The translations under genes and the position numbers were made by a program. This document shows positions 6,441-15,009 of a stretch of DNA of 33,290 nt, one piece after another. The notes under the pieces are model-generated. The model was not told the DNA's origin, did not search any database, and was given only the letters and a program-made list of their open reading frames with translations. Every line of letters begins with the position of its first letter. Position 1 is the first letter of the stretch. Source of the stretch: Altericroceibacterium spongiae (lineage in GTDB: Bacteria; Pseudomonadota; Alphaproteobacteria; Sphingomonadales; Sphingomonadaceae); NCBI RefSeq assembly GCF_003610805.1, contig NZ_RAPF01000015.1, forward strand, positions 1 to 33,290, in the 5' to 3' direction.

Positions 6441-8267
6441 ATGCAGCCGACCGAAACCCCTACCGACGAAATCCGCGCGGCCGTCCTAAGTCTGCGCGAC
6501 AGCATCCGTTCCGTCGCGGCGTTCAGCGCGGCGGCCAATCTGCTGATGCTGGCGCCATCGATCTACATGCTGCAGGTCTACGATCGCGCAGTGGCGTCGG
6601 GCAATCTCTTCACGCTCGGCATGCTCACGGTCATTCTCGCAGGGCTGCTCGCACTGATGGGCGCGCTCGAATATGTCCGCAACCGGGTGGTGATCCATGC
6701 CGGGTCGCGGATCGATGATCTTCTGGCCCGCCGCGTGCATCAGGCCGCGTTCGAGCGCGGGCTGGCGGGAGGGCAGACCAATGCCGCGCAGGCGGCGCGC
6801 GACCTCGACGCGATCCGTCAGTTTCTGACCGGCAATGCCGTTTTCGCCTTTTTCGATGCGCCCTGGACGCCGCTTTTCCTGCTCGTGATGTTTCTGTTCC
6901 ATCCGTGGATCGGCCTGTTGGCATTGGTGGGAGTGATCCTGCTCGCGTCCCTGGCATGGCTCAACGAACGCATGTCGCACGACCTGCTCAGGCAGGCTGG
7001 AACGCTTTCGGTGCAGGCGACGCAAAGCGTCGAGATGCAGCTTCGCAATTCGGATTCGATCGAGGCGATGGGCATGCTCGGCCGACTCTATCGCGTCTGG
7101 CGCTCGCCCCATCGCGGCTACGTCCGACGTCAGGCCCAGGCGAGCGAGCGCAACGCGCTGATCAGCGCGATTTCACGCACCTTGCGCCTTGCGCTTCAGT
7201 CGCTGGTGCTCGGGCTGGGCGCCTGGCTGGTGATCGACGGACGGATGAGTGGCGGCATGATGATCGCCGGTTCGATCCTGATGGGGCGGACGCTGGCGCC
7301 CGTCGATCAGGTGATCGCCGCATGGCGGCAATGGGCCAATACTCGACTCTCTTGGGACCGATTGGGCGCCTTGCTCTCGGCGCATCCCGAACGTCCCGAA
7401 CGCCTGCCGCTGCCCGAACCCAGGGGCGCATTGCGGGTCGAGGGAGCATCCGCGCTTCCGCCCGGTAGCACACAGGGGACGACACCTACGCTGGTTGGCG
7501 TAACCTTTGCGCTGGAGGCAGGCGATATGCTCGGCGTGATCGGGCCATCGGGTTCCGGCAAGTCCACGCTGGGACGCCTGATCGGCGGGATATGGTCAGC
7601 GCGCGCAGGCAAGGTCCGGCTCGACGGCGCTGACATCACGCAATGGGACAAGGAGCAGCTCGGTCCCCATATCGGCTATCTCCCGCAGGAAGTCGAACTG
7701 TTCGCGGGCACGGTCGCGGAGAATATCTCGCGTTTCGCCGATGCCGACGTCGATCCCGCGCAAGTGACCGATGCCGCCGTGATGGCCGGCGCGCATGAGA
7801 TGATCCTCACGCTGCCACAAGGTTATGACACGCGGCTCGGCCCCGGTGGCCAGGGCCTGTCGGGCGGACAGCGGCAGCGGATCGCCCTGGCGCGGGCGCT
7901 TTACGGAGAACCATGTCTTATCGTCCTCGACGAACCCAATGCCAGCCTGGACGAGGCCGGAGAAAAGGCACTGGTTGAAGCGCTGGGCCGCCTGCGCGAG
8001 CGGAAAGTCACAACGATCCTCATCACGCACCGTCCCAAGATTCTGGAAGTCACGACCAAACTGCTCGTGCTGAAGGAGGGGCGCGCGCAAGCCTTCGGCC
8101 CGACTGCCAAGGTGATCGCGCGGATGCGTGGCGCGGCCTCGTCCAAACCGGACAATCAGGCCAACGGCCAGACGCGGCCCGCATCGGGAACGATCGGCAC
8201 TGGCATTGCGCAGTCGGGTGGCACGGTCGTTTCGGGCTTCAGTTTTGGCGGCAAGGCGGGCGCATGA
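6441..8267 (+). CDS. hasD: Type I secretion ABC transporter (HasD/PrtD-like)
   Basis: At 608 residues this matches PrtD/HasD-type exporters. The N-terminal half (about 1-310) is a membrane domain with helices near 28-45, 58-77 and 140-175 and without a C39 peptidase domain. The nucleotide-binding domain follows: Walker A GPSGSGKST (368-376), Q-loop LPQEVELFAG (414-423), signature LSGGQ (473-477), Walker B LIVLDEP (493-499) and H-loop His530. In type I secretion it energises export of a substrate with a C-terminal signal, here most likely HasA. The following fusion-protein gene overlaps by 4 bp (ATGA), so the two are translationally coupled. The C-terminal tail after about 570 is low-complexity and Gly/Thr-rich. 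Confidence 0.9.
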   Translation: MQPTETPTDEIRAAVLSLRDSIRSVAAFSAAANLLMLAPSIYMLQVYDRAVASGNLFTLGMLTVILAGLLALMGALEYVRNRVVIHAGSRIDDLLARRVHQAAFERGLAGGQTNAAQAARDLDAIRQFLTGNAVFAFFDAPWTPLFLLVMFLFHPWIGLLALVGVILLASLAWLNERMSHDLLRQAGTLSVQATQSVEMQLRNSDSIEAMGMLGRLYRVWRSPHRGYVRRQAQASERNALISAISRTLRLALQSLVLGLGAWLVIDGRMSGGMMIAGSILMGRTLAPVDQVIAAWRQWANTRLSWDRLGALLSAHPERPERLPLPEPRGALRVEGASALPPGSTQGTTPTLVGVTFALEAGDMLGVIGPSGSGKSTLGRLIGGIWSARAGKVRLDGADITQWDKEQLGPHIGYLPQEVELFAGTVAENISRFADADVDPAQVTDAAVMAGAHEMILTLPQGYDTRLGPGGQGLSGGQRQRIALARALYGEPCLIVLDEPNASLDEAGEKALVEALGRLRERKVTTILITHRPKILEVTTKLLVLKEGRAQAFGPTAKVIARMRGAASSKPDNQANGQTRPASGTIGTGIAQSGGTVVSGFSFGGKAGA

Positions 8268-9694
8268 CGATGCTGGACACCGATCAGATCGAGCCCAAGG
8301 GTCGCGCCTGGACACAATGGCGACAGTTGCTGCGCAATATCGGCAAGGACCGGCCGGAAAAACCTGATCCCGGCCCCGACGATCTCCAGCATGAGGAAGA
8401 AGCGGAAGGCCAGATGTCCCCGCGGCCCGCCCGCTTTGGCTGGTGGCTGTTGCTGCTGGGATTCGGCGGGTTCCTCATTTGGGCGGCCTTTGCCCCGCTC
8501 GACAATGGCGTGCCGATGCCCGGCGTGGTCGTCGTCACCGGCAATCGCCAGGCCGTGGAGCACCAAATGGGGGGCATCGTATCGGCGCTGCATGTCCGTG
8601 AAGGCGACCGGGTGCGTGCCGGCCAGATTCTCGTCAAGCTCGACCCGACCCGCGCGGATGCCGAAGCCGAGAGCATCGCCATCGAGCTTGCCACCGCTCG
8701 CGCGAAGGAAGCACGGCTTCTGGCCGAGCGCGACGGTCTCGCATCGCCGCGATTTCCCGCCAATCTCGAACGGGAAAGCGATCCCAACATAATCGGCACC
8801 GTCGCATTGCAGCGCCAGCTCTTCGCCAGCCGCCGCGCCGCATTGCAGGGCGAACTGACCGGAATCAGCCAGTCCATAGCCGGGCAGCAGGCGCTGATTT
8901 CCGGTCTCGAGGCCTCGGTTGGCGACAAGCGCCGGCAGTTGCAGGCGATGAATGAGCAGCTGGGCAATCTGCGCCAGCTTGCCGCCGAGGGCTATATACC
9001 GCGCAATCGCCTGCTGGAGACCGAGCGGTTGCGGGCATCGATCCAGTCGGACATATCGCGCGACCTCGGCAGTATCGGTCAGGCGCGCGGCCAGGCAGCC
9101 GAACTGCAGTCGCGCCTCTATCAGCGCCGTCAGGCCTGGCAGCAGGACGTGCGCGGCGAACTGGCCGATGTCCGGCTCGAAGCCCAATCGCTGACCGCAA
9201 GGCAGGAAGCGGCCCGTTTCGACCTTCAACATACGGACATCCGTGCGCCCGCCGCCGGCCGGGTGGTCGGACTATCCGTCCATACCGTCGGCGGCGTGGT
9301 CCAGCCTGGCGGACGCCTTATGGAGATCGTGCCCGACAGCGCGCCGCTGATCGTCGAGGGCCGCCTGCCAGTCGCGAGTGTCGACAAGGTGCATGCGGGT
9401 TTGCCGGTCGAACTGCTGTTCACCGCCTTCGATACCAGCACCACGCCGCGTCTGCTGGGCGAGGTGGAACAGGTGTCGGCCGACCGGCTGGAGGACGAGC
9501 AGAACGGGCAGCCTTTTTATCGCGTTCGTATCCGGGTCGCTGCTGATGAATTGGCCCGGCTCAAGCTGGGCGATCAGCCGCTGCGCGCCGGTATGCCCGT
9601 CCAAGCCTTCGCACGCACCGGCGAGCGCACGCTCCTCAACTATCTGTTCAAGCCGCTCATCGACCGCTTGCGGACGGCATGGGGGGACAGGTGA
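8264..9694 (+). CDS. hasE: HlyD-family membrane fusion protein (HasE/PrtE-like)
   Basis: The 476-residue protein starts with a cytoplasmic tail. One membrane helix follows (about residues 60-80, FGWWLLLLGFGGFLIWAAFAPL), then a biotinyl-lipoyl-like half (EHQMGGIVSALHVREGDRVRAGQILVKLDPT). A long alpha-hairpin/coiled-coil spans about 125-315 and is rich in Leu, Gln and Arg. It ends with the second lipoyl half (TDIRAPAAGRVVGLSVHTVGGVVQPG) and a beta-barrel domain. It bridges the ABC transporter and the outer-membrane channel. The ATGA overlap with hasD and GTGA overlap with the TolC-like gene show tight coupling. The substrate is inferred from the adjacent hasA. Confidence 0.9.
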   Translation: MTMLDTDQIEPKGRAWTQWRQLLRNIGKDRPEKPDPGPDDLQHEEEAEGQMSPRPARFGWWLLLLGFGGFLIWAAFAPLDNGVPMPGVVVVTGNRQAVEHQMGGIVSALHVREGDRVRAGQILVKLDPTRADAEAESIAIELATARAKEARLLAERDGLASPRFPANLERESDPNIIGTVALQRQLFASRRAALQGELTGISQSIAGQQALISGLEASVGDKRRQLQAMNEQLGNLRQLAAEGYIPRNRLLETERLRASIQSDISRDLGSIGQARGQAAELQSRLYQRRQAWQQDVRGELADVRLEAQSLTARQEAARFDLQHTDIRAPAAGRVVGLSVHTVGGVVQPGGRLMEIVPDSAPLIVEGRLPVASVDKVHAGLPVELLFTAFDTSTTPRLLGEVEQVSADRLEDEQNGQPFYRVRIRVAADELARLKLGDQPLRAGMPVQAFARTGERTLLNYLFKPLIDRLRTAWGDR

Positions 9695-11109
9695 AGCGTA
9701 TCCGTCTGTCGAATACCGGCTTGTCTGTTGCCGTCACTGTCCTGGCCCTCTGGTCGCCGCCTGCTTGGACGCAGGAAGCGAGCCGCTCGAGCGATGTGGC
9801 CAGCGCCGCGGAAAGTTCAATCGATTTTTTGCGCGCCTATGAACTGGCCTTGGAAGCCGATCCGACCTGGCTTGCCGCCCAGGCCCGCCAGCGCGCCGAT
9901 GCGCAGGAACGGGCGATTGCGCGCGCAAGCTTGCGACCCAACCTGTCCTACAGCTATGACCGGGCGCGTAACTGGTCGGACATCACCCAGGCGCAGCCTA
10001 CCGGCGATATCTCGCGCGACATGACCTATGACAGCTATTCGTCGAGCTTCACCTTGTCGCAGTCGCTGTTCAATGCGGCCGCCGGCGCCGGATACAGGGC
10101 CGGCGCTGCCCGTGCGGACGCGGCGGAGTTCACGCAGGAACGCGTGCGCCAGGCGCTGGCTGTGCGCGTCCTCCAGGCCTATACGGACCTGCTCTATGCG
10201 ATCGACGACCTGAAGCTTGCCGAAGCGCATGCGGCGGCACTCGATGAGGATCTGCGCCGCGTTGATCGTTTCGTCCTGTTGGGCGAAGGCACGCGCACCG
10301 ACCGGGCGGAAGTCGAGGCGCGGCAGCATATCGCCACCGCACAAGTGCTGGAAGCGCGCGACCGATTGCGCTCGGCTCGAAATGCTGTGCGTATTCTGAC
10401 AGGTCCAGTTTCTCTCCGCGACCCGGCGCCGCTTGCCGACAGTTGCCTGCATCTCGCGGGACCATCGGAACCGCTGGATCTGTGGCGCGAAAGGCTGCTC
10501 GCCCATAATCCCGAACTGGCGGCGCAACGCAGTCTGGTGGAGGCGGCTGAAGCGCAGGTGGATCAGCAACGGGCGCGCGGCCTGCCGACAGTGGCGGCCT
10601 TTGCCCGTCATCGAAACTCGGATTCCGATGGCGAAAATGTCATCGGCCAGCATTTCAAGACGACGACGGTGGGCATTCAGGTGCGTGTGCCGCTCTATTC
10701 CGGCGGCGGTGTGACGGCATCGACGAGACAAGCGCGCAGTGCGCTGGAAGAAGCGCAATATGAACTCGCTGCCGCACGCTTCCAGCTGGTCGACGATCTC
10801 GAAGCACAGTTCAATCTTGTCGATATGAGCCCCCGCCGGATCGAGGCCTATTCGCAAGCCGCGGCGGCAGCGAAAGAACGTCTCCGTGCTACGAGGCGCA
10901 GTATCGTTGGCGGCGAACGCACCAATCTCGATGCGCTGGACGCCGAACGCCAGCGCCTTGAGGCACTGCGCGACCTAGCCCGTGCGCGTTACGACTATCT
11001 GCTCGCCTGGCTTTCGCTGCGTTGGCAGGCGGGCACGCTCGATGACGACGCTATAAAACGCGTCGGCGGCTGCTTCGGCGCGTCGCCCCGACCTTCGACT
11101 TTTCCCTAA
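9691..11109 (+). CDS. hasF: TolC-family outer-membrane efflux protein (HasF-like)
   Basis: GTG 9691 is preferred because it forms a GTGA overlap with the hasE stop and is preceded by GGGGGGACAG. An in-frame ATG at 9679 would add four residues. The 472-residue product begins with a signal peptide (about residues 1-28, ending near PPAWTQ). Two OEP repeats follow, with typical segments (FLRAYELALEADPTWLAA; YSSSFTLSQSLFNAAAGAG; TTTVGIQVRVPLYSGGGV; LDALDAERQRLEALRDLARARYDYL). TolC proteins trimerise into the outer-membrane channel of type I systems. Here the channel gene sits next to the transporter rather than being shared from elsewhere in the genome, which supports a dedicated hemophore exporter. 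Confidence 0.88.
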   Translation: MKRIRLSNTGLSVAVTVLALWSPPAWTQEASRSSDVASAAESSIDFLRAYELALEADPTWLAAQARQRADAQERAIARASLRPNLSYSYDRARNWSDITQAQPTGDISRDMTYDSYSSSFTLSQSLFNAAAGAGYRAGAARADAAEFTQERVRQALAVRVLQAYTDLLYAIDDLKLAEAHAAALDEDLRRVDRFVLLGEGTRTDRAEVEARQHIATAQVLEARDRLRSARNAVRILTGPVSLRDPAPLADSCLHLAGPSEPLDLWRERLLAHNPELAAQRSLVEAAEAQVDQQRARGLPTVAAFARHRNSDSDGENVIGQHFKTTTVGIQVRVPLYSGGGVTASTRQARSALEEAQYELAAARFQLVDDLEAQFNLVDMSPRRIEAYSQAAAAAKERLRATRRSIVGGERTNLDALDAERQRLEALRDLARARYDYLLAWLSLRWQAGTLDDDAIKRVGGCFGASPRPSTFP

Positions 11110-11125
11110 CGACCGGAGTATCGAC

Positions 11126-11491
11126 ATGGCCAGCAATGAAAGTAAGCAAACGATGATCGGCATGTTCGCCGCGCTATCGGCCGCCCTTGCCGTGGCGGCG
11201 GGCGCGTTCGGCGCGCATGGCGCAGCTGGTCCGCAGGAAGCCGAGTGGTTGCGAACCGGCGGCCTCTACCAGTTGATCCACGCAGTCGCCGCCCTGGCGA
11301 TCATGTCACGCGCCAGCGGCGCGGCGGTGACATTGCTGGTCGGCGCCGCGATCTTTGCTGTGACGCTTTATCTCATGTCCCTCGGTGGGCCGCGATGGCT
11401 GGGGGCAGTGACACCCATCGGCGGCACATTGCTGATCCTGGGCTGGTTATGGGCGGCGTGGATATTCGGGCGCAAACGGCATGGCGAATGA
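11126..11491 (+). CDS. DUF423 (YgdD-like) small membrane protein
   Basis: The 121-residue protein has about four hydrophobic helices and the DUF423 hallmark AGAFGAHG near the N-terminus, followed by EWLRTGGLYQLIHAVAALAI, the YQ..HA motif of the family. The molecular function of DUF423 proteins is not established. It starts 16 bp after the TolC-like gene and precedes heme oxygenase by 55 bp on the same strand, so it is probably cotranscribed with the heme genes. A role in heme handling is possible only by association. Confidence 0.8.
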   Translation: MASNESKQTMIGMFAALSAALAVAAGAFGAHGAAGPQEAEWLRTGGLYQLIHAVAALAIMSRASGAAVTLLVGAAIFAVTLYLMSLGGPRWLGAVTPIGGTLLILGWLWAAWIFGRKRHGE

Positions 11492-11546
11492 GCAACGACT
11501 GCTCGAATGGGCCCAATTTTCAAACTACTAGAGTTGAGGAAATACA

Positions 11547-12143
11547 ATGACGACAATTACGAATACAGTATCGGAACCTCTTTCGAAACGCCTCAAGGCG
11601 CTGACACATGAGACGCATGACCGGCTCGACAAGTCGATCATGTCGGTAGCCTCATTCGCCAGCGTCGAAGGCTATGGCCAGTTCCTGGGCGTGCAGGCGC
11701 TGTTTTATCGGGACATTGACGCACTCTATGGCGATGCAGGGCTTCAGGCGTTGCTACCCGCCCTTGCCGAACGGCGGCGGCTCGACTCGATCGCGGCGGA
11801 CCTTGGCGATCTCGGTCTTCCCGTACCCGAAACCGCAGAGACGCCCGCCTTCGTTGGCGGTGCGGTGGATGTGCCCACGGCACTGGGCTGGTTATATGTC
11901 GCCGAAGGCTCCAATATCGGAGCTGCCCTTCTACGTAAGGAGGTGGCTAAGCTCGGCCTGTCGGACGAGCATGGCGGCCGCCATCTCGCCCCCGCGCCCG
12001 AAGGCCCGGCAGCGCATTGGCGCACCTTCACCGTCGCGCTCGACAGCGCGGAACTGACGGCCGAAGAAGACACGCGGGTGGTTGACGGCGCCAATGCCGC
12101 CTTCGCACGTGTGCAGGCGCTGGTCGATGCCCGTCTTGGCTGA
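11547..12143 (+). CDS. hemO: Biliverdin-type heme oxygenase (HemO/PigA-like)
   Basis: The 198-residue protein has the length of bacterial heme oxygenases. Near the N-terminus, LKALTHETHDRLDK holds the expected proximal heme ligand (His24 in the HxxL[DE] position). The distal helix is visible as GWLYVAEGSNIGAALL, matching the LYVxEGSxLG motif. The enzyme opens imported heme with oxygen and reductant to a biliverdin, CO and ferrous iron in the cytoplasm, which completes the pathway encoded upstream. The start is ATG 11547 with a TTGAGGAAA ribosome site. The gene overlaps the DUF454 gene by 17 bp. HemO-type and HmuO-type enzymes are hard to separate by eye. Confidence 0.88.
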   Translation: MTTITNTVSEPLSKRLKALTHETHDRLDKSIMSVASFASVEGYGQFLGVQALFYRDIDALYGDAGLQALLPALAERRRLDSIAADLGDLGLPVPETAETPAFVGGAVDVPTALGWLYVAEGSNIGAALLRKEVAKLGLSDEHGGRHLAPAPEGPAAHWRTFTVALDSAELTAEEDTRVVDGANAAFARVQALVDARLG

Positions 12144-12549
12144 ATCGGTACAGGGCGAGCTTGTCAGGCGCGGCCGGGCGGCGCGCATCTTCTGGCTCAC
12201 GCTCGGCCTCGCTTTGGTGGGGCTGGGCTTCGTCGGCGCCTTCGTGCCGCTCTTGCCCACAACTGATTTTCTGCTGCTGGCACTGCCCTGTTTCGCGCGG
12301 TCCTCACCGCGTCTCGAGGCATGGCTGCTCAATCATCCGCGCTTCGGTCCTGGCCTTCGCGCCTGGCAGGAGGAGCGCGCCGTGCCGCGCAATGCTAAGA
12401 TCATGGCCTGTATCGGTATGAGCATCGGCTACGGCTTGTTTTGGTGGCATGTGCGCCCGGGCTGGATCGTATCGTTCGGTGTCGCTGCCTTCATGCTCTT
12501 CTGGATGGTGTGGATCATGCGCCGTCCGATTCCGGGAGACATCCGATGA
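12127..12549 (+). CDS. DUF454 (YbaN-like) inner-membrane protein
   Basis: The ATG at 12127 gives 140 residues; an earlier in-frame start would run much further into hemO. The segment GLGFVGAFVPLLPTTDFLLLALPCFARSSPRLEAWLLNHPRFGPGL is the hallmark of DUF454/YbaN (VLPLLPTTPFLLLAA.CFARSSPR...WL..H..FG). Two more helices follow at about 90-130. No biochemical function is established for the family. The overlap with hemO and the lack of any gap suggest it is the last gene of the heme operon. Confidence 0.82.
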   Translation: MPVLAESVQGELVRRGRAARIFWLTLGLALVGLGFVGAFVPLLPTTDFLLLALPCFARSSPRLEAWLLNHPRFGPGLRAWQEERAVPRNAKIMACIGMSIGYGLFWWHVRPGWIVSFGVAAFMLFWMVWIMRRPIPGDIR

Positions 12550-12673
12550 AAGGGACGGATCGGACTGCATACGATCAGACTGCCGATGTCCATCCTTTCG
12601 ATGCAATGGGCGATTAGAGCCGTCGAGATCGTCGGGAAGCGGTTCGCCGAGCTTCAGCACGCCGCCATAGTCC

Positions 12674-13034
12674 TTCGGCCCCGATGTGATCGCCTCGCTC
12701 GTCGCGCTGAAGTCTGCGCGTGACCAGGCGCGCATCGACGCGGAACGGGCACGAGCCGCAAGCGAGAATGCGAGGCAGACGATTATGCCTGACCAGCTCG
12801 GTCCGTTCGCTGCCGTCGCGCGCCGCCATATGCGTGGAAAGGACGGCGGATTGCGGCGCGACCATTTGCGGGCGCTGGCGCAGCGAGTCGAGGTTGCCGA
12901 ACGCGAGGTCCGCATCATGGGATCGCGCAACGAACTTTTGAGGGTGCTGGCGCCCCCAAATGGCGTAGGAACGGCGGCAAACCGCGTTCGCATTTATGTT
13001 CCAAGATGGCGGAGAGTTCGGGACGAAGCTCGAA
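12674..13034 (+). pseudogene. Serine-recombinase C-terminal remnant
   Basis: The plus frame here encodes SLVALKSARDQARIDAERAR, a Gln/Arg-rich helix and RRDHLRALAQRVEV followed by REVRIMGSRNELLRVL and a WRR segment. This matches the C-terminal tail of sphingomonad large serine recombinases (recombinase family / DNA invertase), which ends GGGYRRDHLRALAQRVEV...IMGSKSELLRTL. The catalytic resolvase domain and zinc ribbon are absent, and a stop lies just upstream (TAG in CCA-TAG-TCC near 12670). Only about 115 residues of a roughly 550-residue protein remain. The frame runs directly into rtcR remnants. Confidence 0.7.
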
Positions 13035-13057
13035 CTCGGAGCCGCGCGCTCAAGTAG

Positions 13058-14099
13058 CGGCCCACGGTCAGCATCTGCATGCAGGAAGACCTGCGGGTGG
13101 ATCGCTTTGTGCTGATCCACGGCAGCTATCACCGACGCCTCGCCGAATTCGTTATGCAGGATATTCGGGATGTTTCGTCCGAGACCGAGGTCGTCCCCCA
13201 CGTCATGGACTTCGAGGACGCATGCGACTTCGAGGAGGTCAACTGCGCAACCCTGAAGGACGACAGCGCCATGTCTGCCCTCTTCGGCCACAAGAAAGGT
13301 GCCTTCACCGGCGCGGTGCAGGACCGGCCCGGCCTGCTCAAGAGTGCTGACAATGGCCTGTTGTTCCTCGACGAAATCGGTGAACTGGGGTTGGACGAAC
13401 AGGCCATGATCCTGCGCGCGATCGAGGAGGGGCGCTTCCTTCCGGTTGGCGCTGACAGTGAAGCAAAGAGCGAGTTCCAACTGATCGCAGGTACTAACCG
13501 CAACCTGATGGACGAAGTCGCCGCCGGGAATTTCAGGGAAGACCTGTTTGCACGCCTAAATTTCTGGACTTTCGCATTGCCAGGCCTTGCCGAGCGGCGC
13601 GAAGATATCGAATCCAACCTCGACTACGAACTTGAGCGTTTCGCCGAACGTGAAGGCACGCGCGTTACAATCAACAAGGAAGCGCGGGACGGGTATTTCG
13701 CTTTTGCCGAGAGCCCGTCTGCACGATGGCAGGGCAATTTCCGCGACCTCGCTGCCAGCGTCACCCGCATGGCAACACTTTGCCCTACCGGTCGGATCGA
13801 CCGCGATGCAGTGGACTTCGAAACGGGCCGACTTGCACGGCTCTGGTCAGGCGACAAAGCAGAGCGCGGGGGCCTGAGCGACCTGCTCGGATACGATCGC
13901 GTGGCGGCGATCGACCCCTTTTGACCGGGTGCAGCTGGAATATGTGGTTCAGGTGTGTCGACACTCAACCAGCCTTTCTGACGCAGGACGCACCCTCTTT
14001 GCCGCCTCCCGCGAACAACGCAAATCAACTAATGATTCTGATCGGCTCCGGAAATACCTCGCCAAATATGAATTGGAATGGGCTGTCCTCGCAAGGTAG
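13058..14099 (+). pseudogene. rtcR: rtcR pseudogene (RNA-repair sigma-54 activator), internally deleted and frameshifted
   Basis: RtcR couples an N-terminal CARF-type sensing domain to a sigma-54 AAA+ activator domain and controls the rtcBA RNA-repair genes. Here RPTVSICMQEDLRVDRFVLI and RDVSSETEVV (CARF start) run in frame through DFEEV straight into NCATLKDDSAMSALFGHKKGAFTGA. Most of the CARF domain and the Walker A loop (GxTGxGKS) are missing, about 115-120 residues relative to E. coli RtcR. GAFTGA, LFLDEIGEL and the arginine-finger region remain. A TAG at 13055-13057 stands where RtcR has Trp in KWRPT. An extra T in the run 13919-13922 shifts the frame, after which FDRVQLEYVVQVCR...DSDRLRKYLAKYELEW continues the HTH to TAG 14097. 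No rtcA or rtcB is in the window. Confidence 0.85.
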
Positions 14100-14237
14100 G
14101 GGCGTCAGCTTTCCGTGCTAGCGCGACCCCAACCAGACGGTCTCCATCCGGCCCAATTATCACCTTTGGGCATGAATGAAGGGCAGCTTCCGACGGTTCA
14201 TCTGAGCAAGTGTATGACCGCAAGGCGGAATTCGCCA

Positions 14238-15009
14238 CTACGCGGCGTATCTCCCATCCTTCAATTGTCGGGCCATCCCGATACTAGCGAGGGGTTCGAG
14301 TACAGGGCGAACAGATGTAGCACGCTTGCCCTTGAAGGTCCGCGCAACATACTTTGCGGCAAGCGGACTTACAGCAGACGAAAGGATCGATTGCACTGCG
14401 TTGACTTGTTCAGGCAGCGAGCCGGGCCACACGATGAGGTTGTCGGGCGCGGGAGCCGCCGCTTCGCCCAGGTCGAGCGTCTGCAAGACCGGGGCCTGAT
14501 AATCAAGCGCTTGGTATTCCGGGCGCAGCCGGCGGACCAGTCCCTTGGCCTCCTCGGCAGCGCGTTCCTTGTTGAGCGCGACAATGCGGGCGAGGATGGC
14601 ATAGCGTTCGGCTTGGCCCTTGGCCTGCACCATCGCTTTTGCCCATCCCGGGGGTGCCGGGTCAGGCCGTGCTGCGCTTTATGCGCACGGTTGCGGTTTG
14701 ACCGAAGAGATCAAGATCATCTTCGCCTTTCTCGGCGGAAGTTCTATCGGTTTCACTACCTTGTTTCGCCTCAAGGATGAAGGCGTTGCGCTTGTAGCAA
14801 TCGATGCGGCCGAAGCTCTTCGTACCGTCACCATTGTCCTGGAATACTCGGCGCTCAAAACATAATCGTTATGCGTATCATCGGCGTGGCTACCGGCGGG
14901 GGCCCAAAGCCCAAGAAGATGACAGAGTCCGTTGATGAAGCTTTGTGTATTGGCTAGTCCAGAGCTGCCCGTCTGAAATGAATTTTTCAATGTCCAAAGT
15001 GTTCGTCAT
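14238..15009 (-). pseudogene. Class I SAM-dependent DNA methyltransferase, collapsed to its two ends
   Basis: On the minus strand ATG 15009 begins MTNTLDIEKFISD, continuing (after a shift) as GLANTQSFINGLCHLLGL, DYV, ERRVFQDNGDGTKSFGRIDC, YKRNAFILEAKQGSE and then AMVQAKGQAERYA. This is the N-terminal nuclease/specificity-like part of the roughly 1,000-residue DNA methyltransferases common in sphingomonad islands. It jumps near 14597 into ILARIVALNKERAAEEAKGLVRRLRPEYQ and a tail ending LKDGRYAA, the C-terminus of the same family. The catalytic core, with its SAM and NPPY motifs, is missing. Frame changes occur near 14970, at the A-run 14857-14860 and near 14640, and an in-frame TGA lies at 14664-14662. 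The gene cannot make an active enzyme. Confidence 0.75.

Noticed and set aside
8156-9232. Minus-strand open frame of 358 codons opposite the HlyD-like gene
   Set aside because: It is antisense to a well-recognised membrane fusion protein with ATGA coupling on both sides and has no ribosome site or domain.
12614-13480. Minus-strand 288-codon frame opposite the recombinase and rtcR remnants
   Set aside because: The plus strand matches known recombinase and RtcR segments in order; the minus product resembles nothing and is a shadow.
14029-14238. Minus-strand 69-codon frame between rtcR and the methyltransferase
   Set aside because: Its second half overlaps the RtcR C-terminal remnant antisense and no family was recognised; not enough to call a gene.
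14115-14780. Plus-strand 221-codon frame opposite the methyltransferase remnant
   Set aside because: It is antisense to recognisable methyltransferase segments and has no domain or convincing ribosome site.
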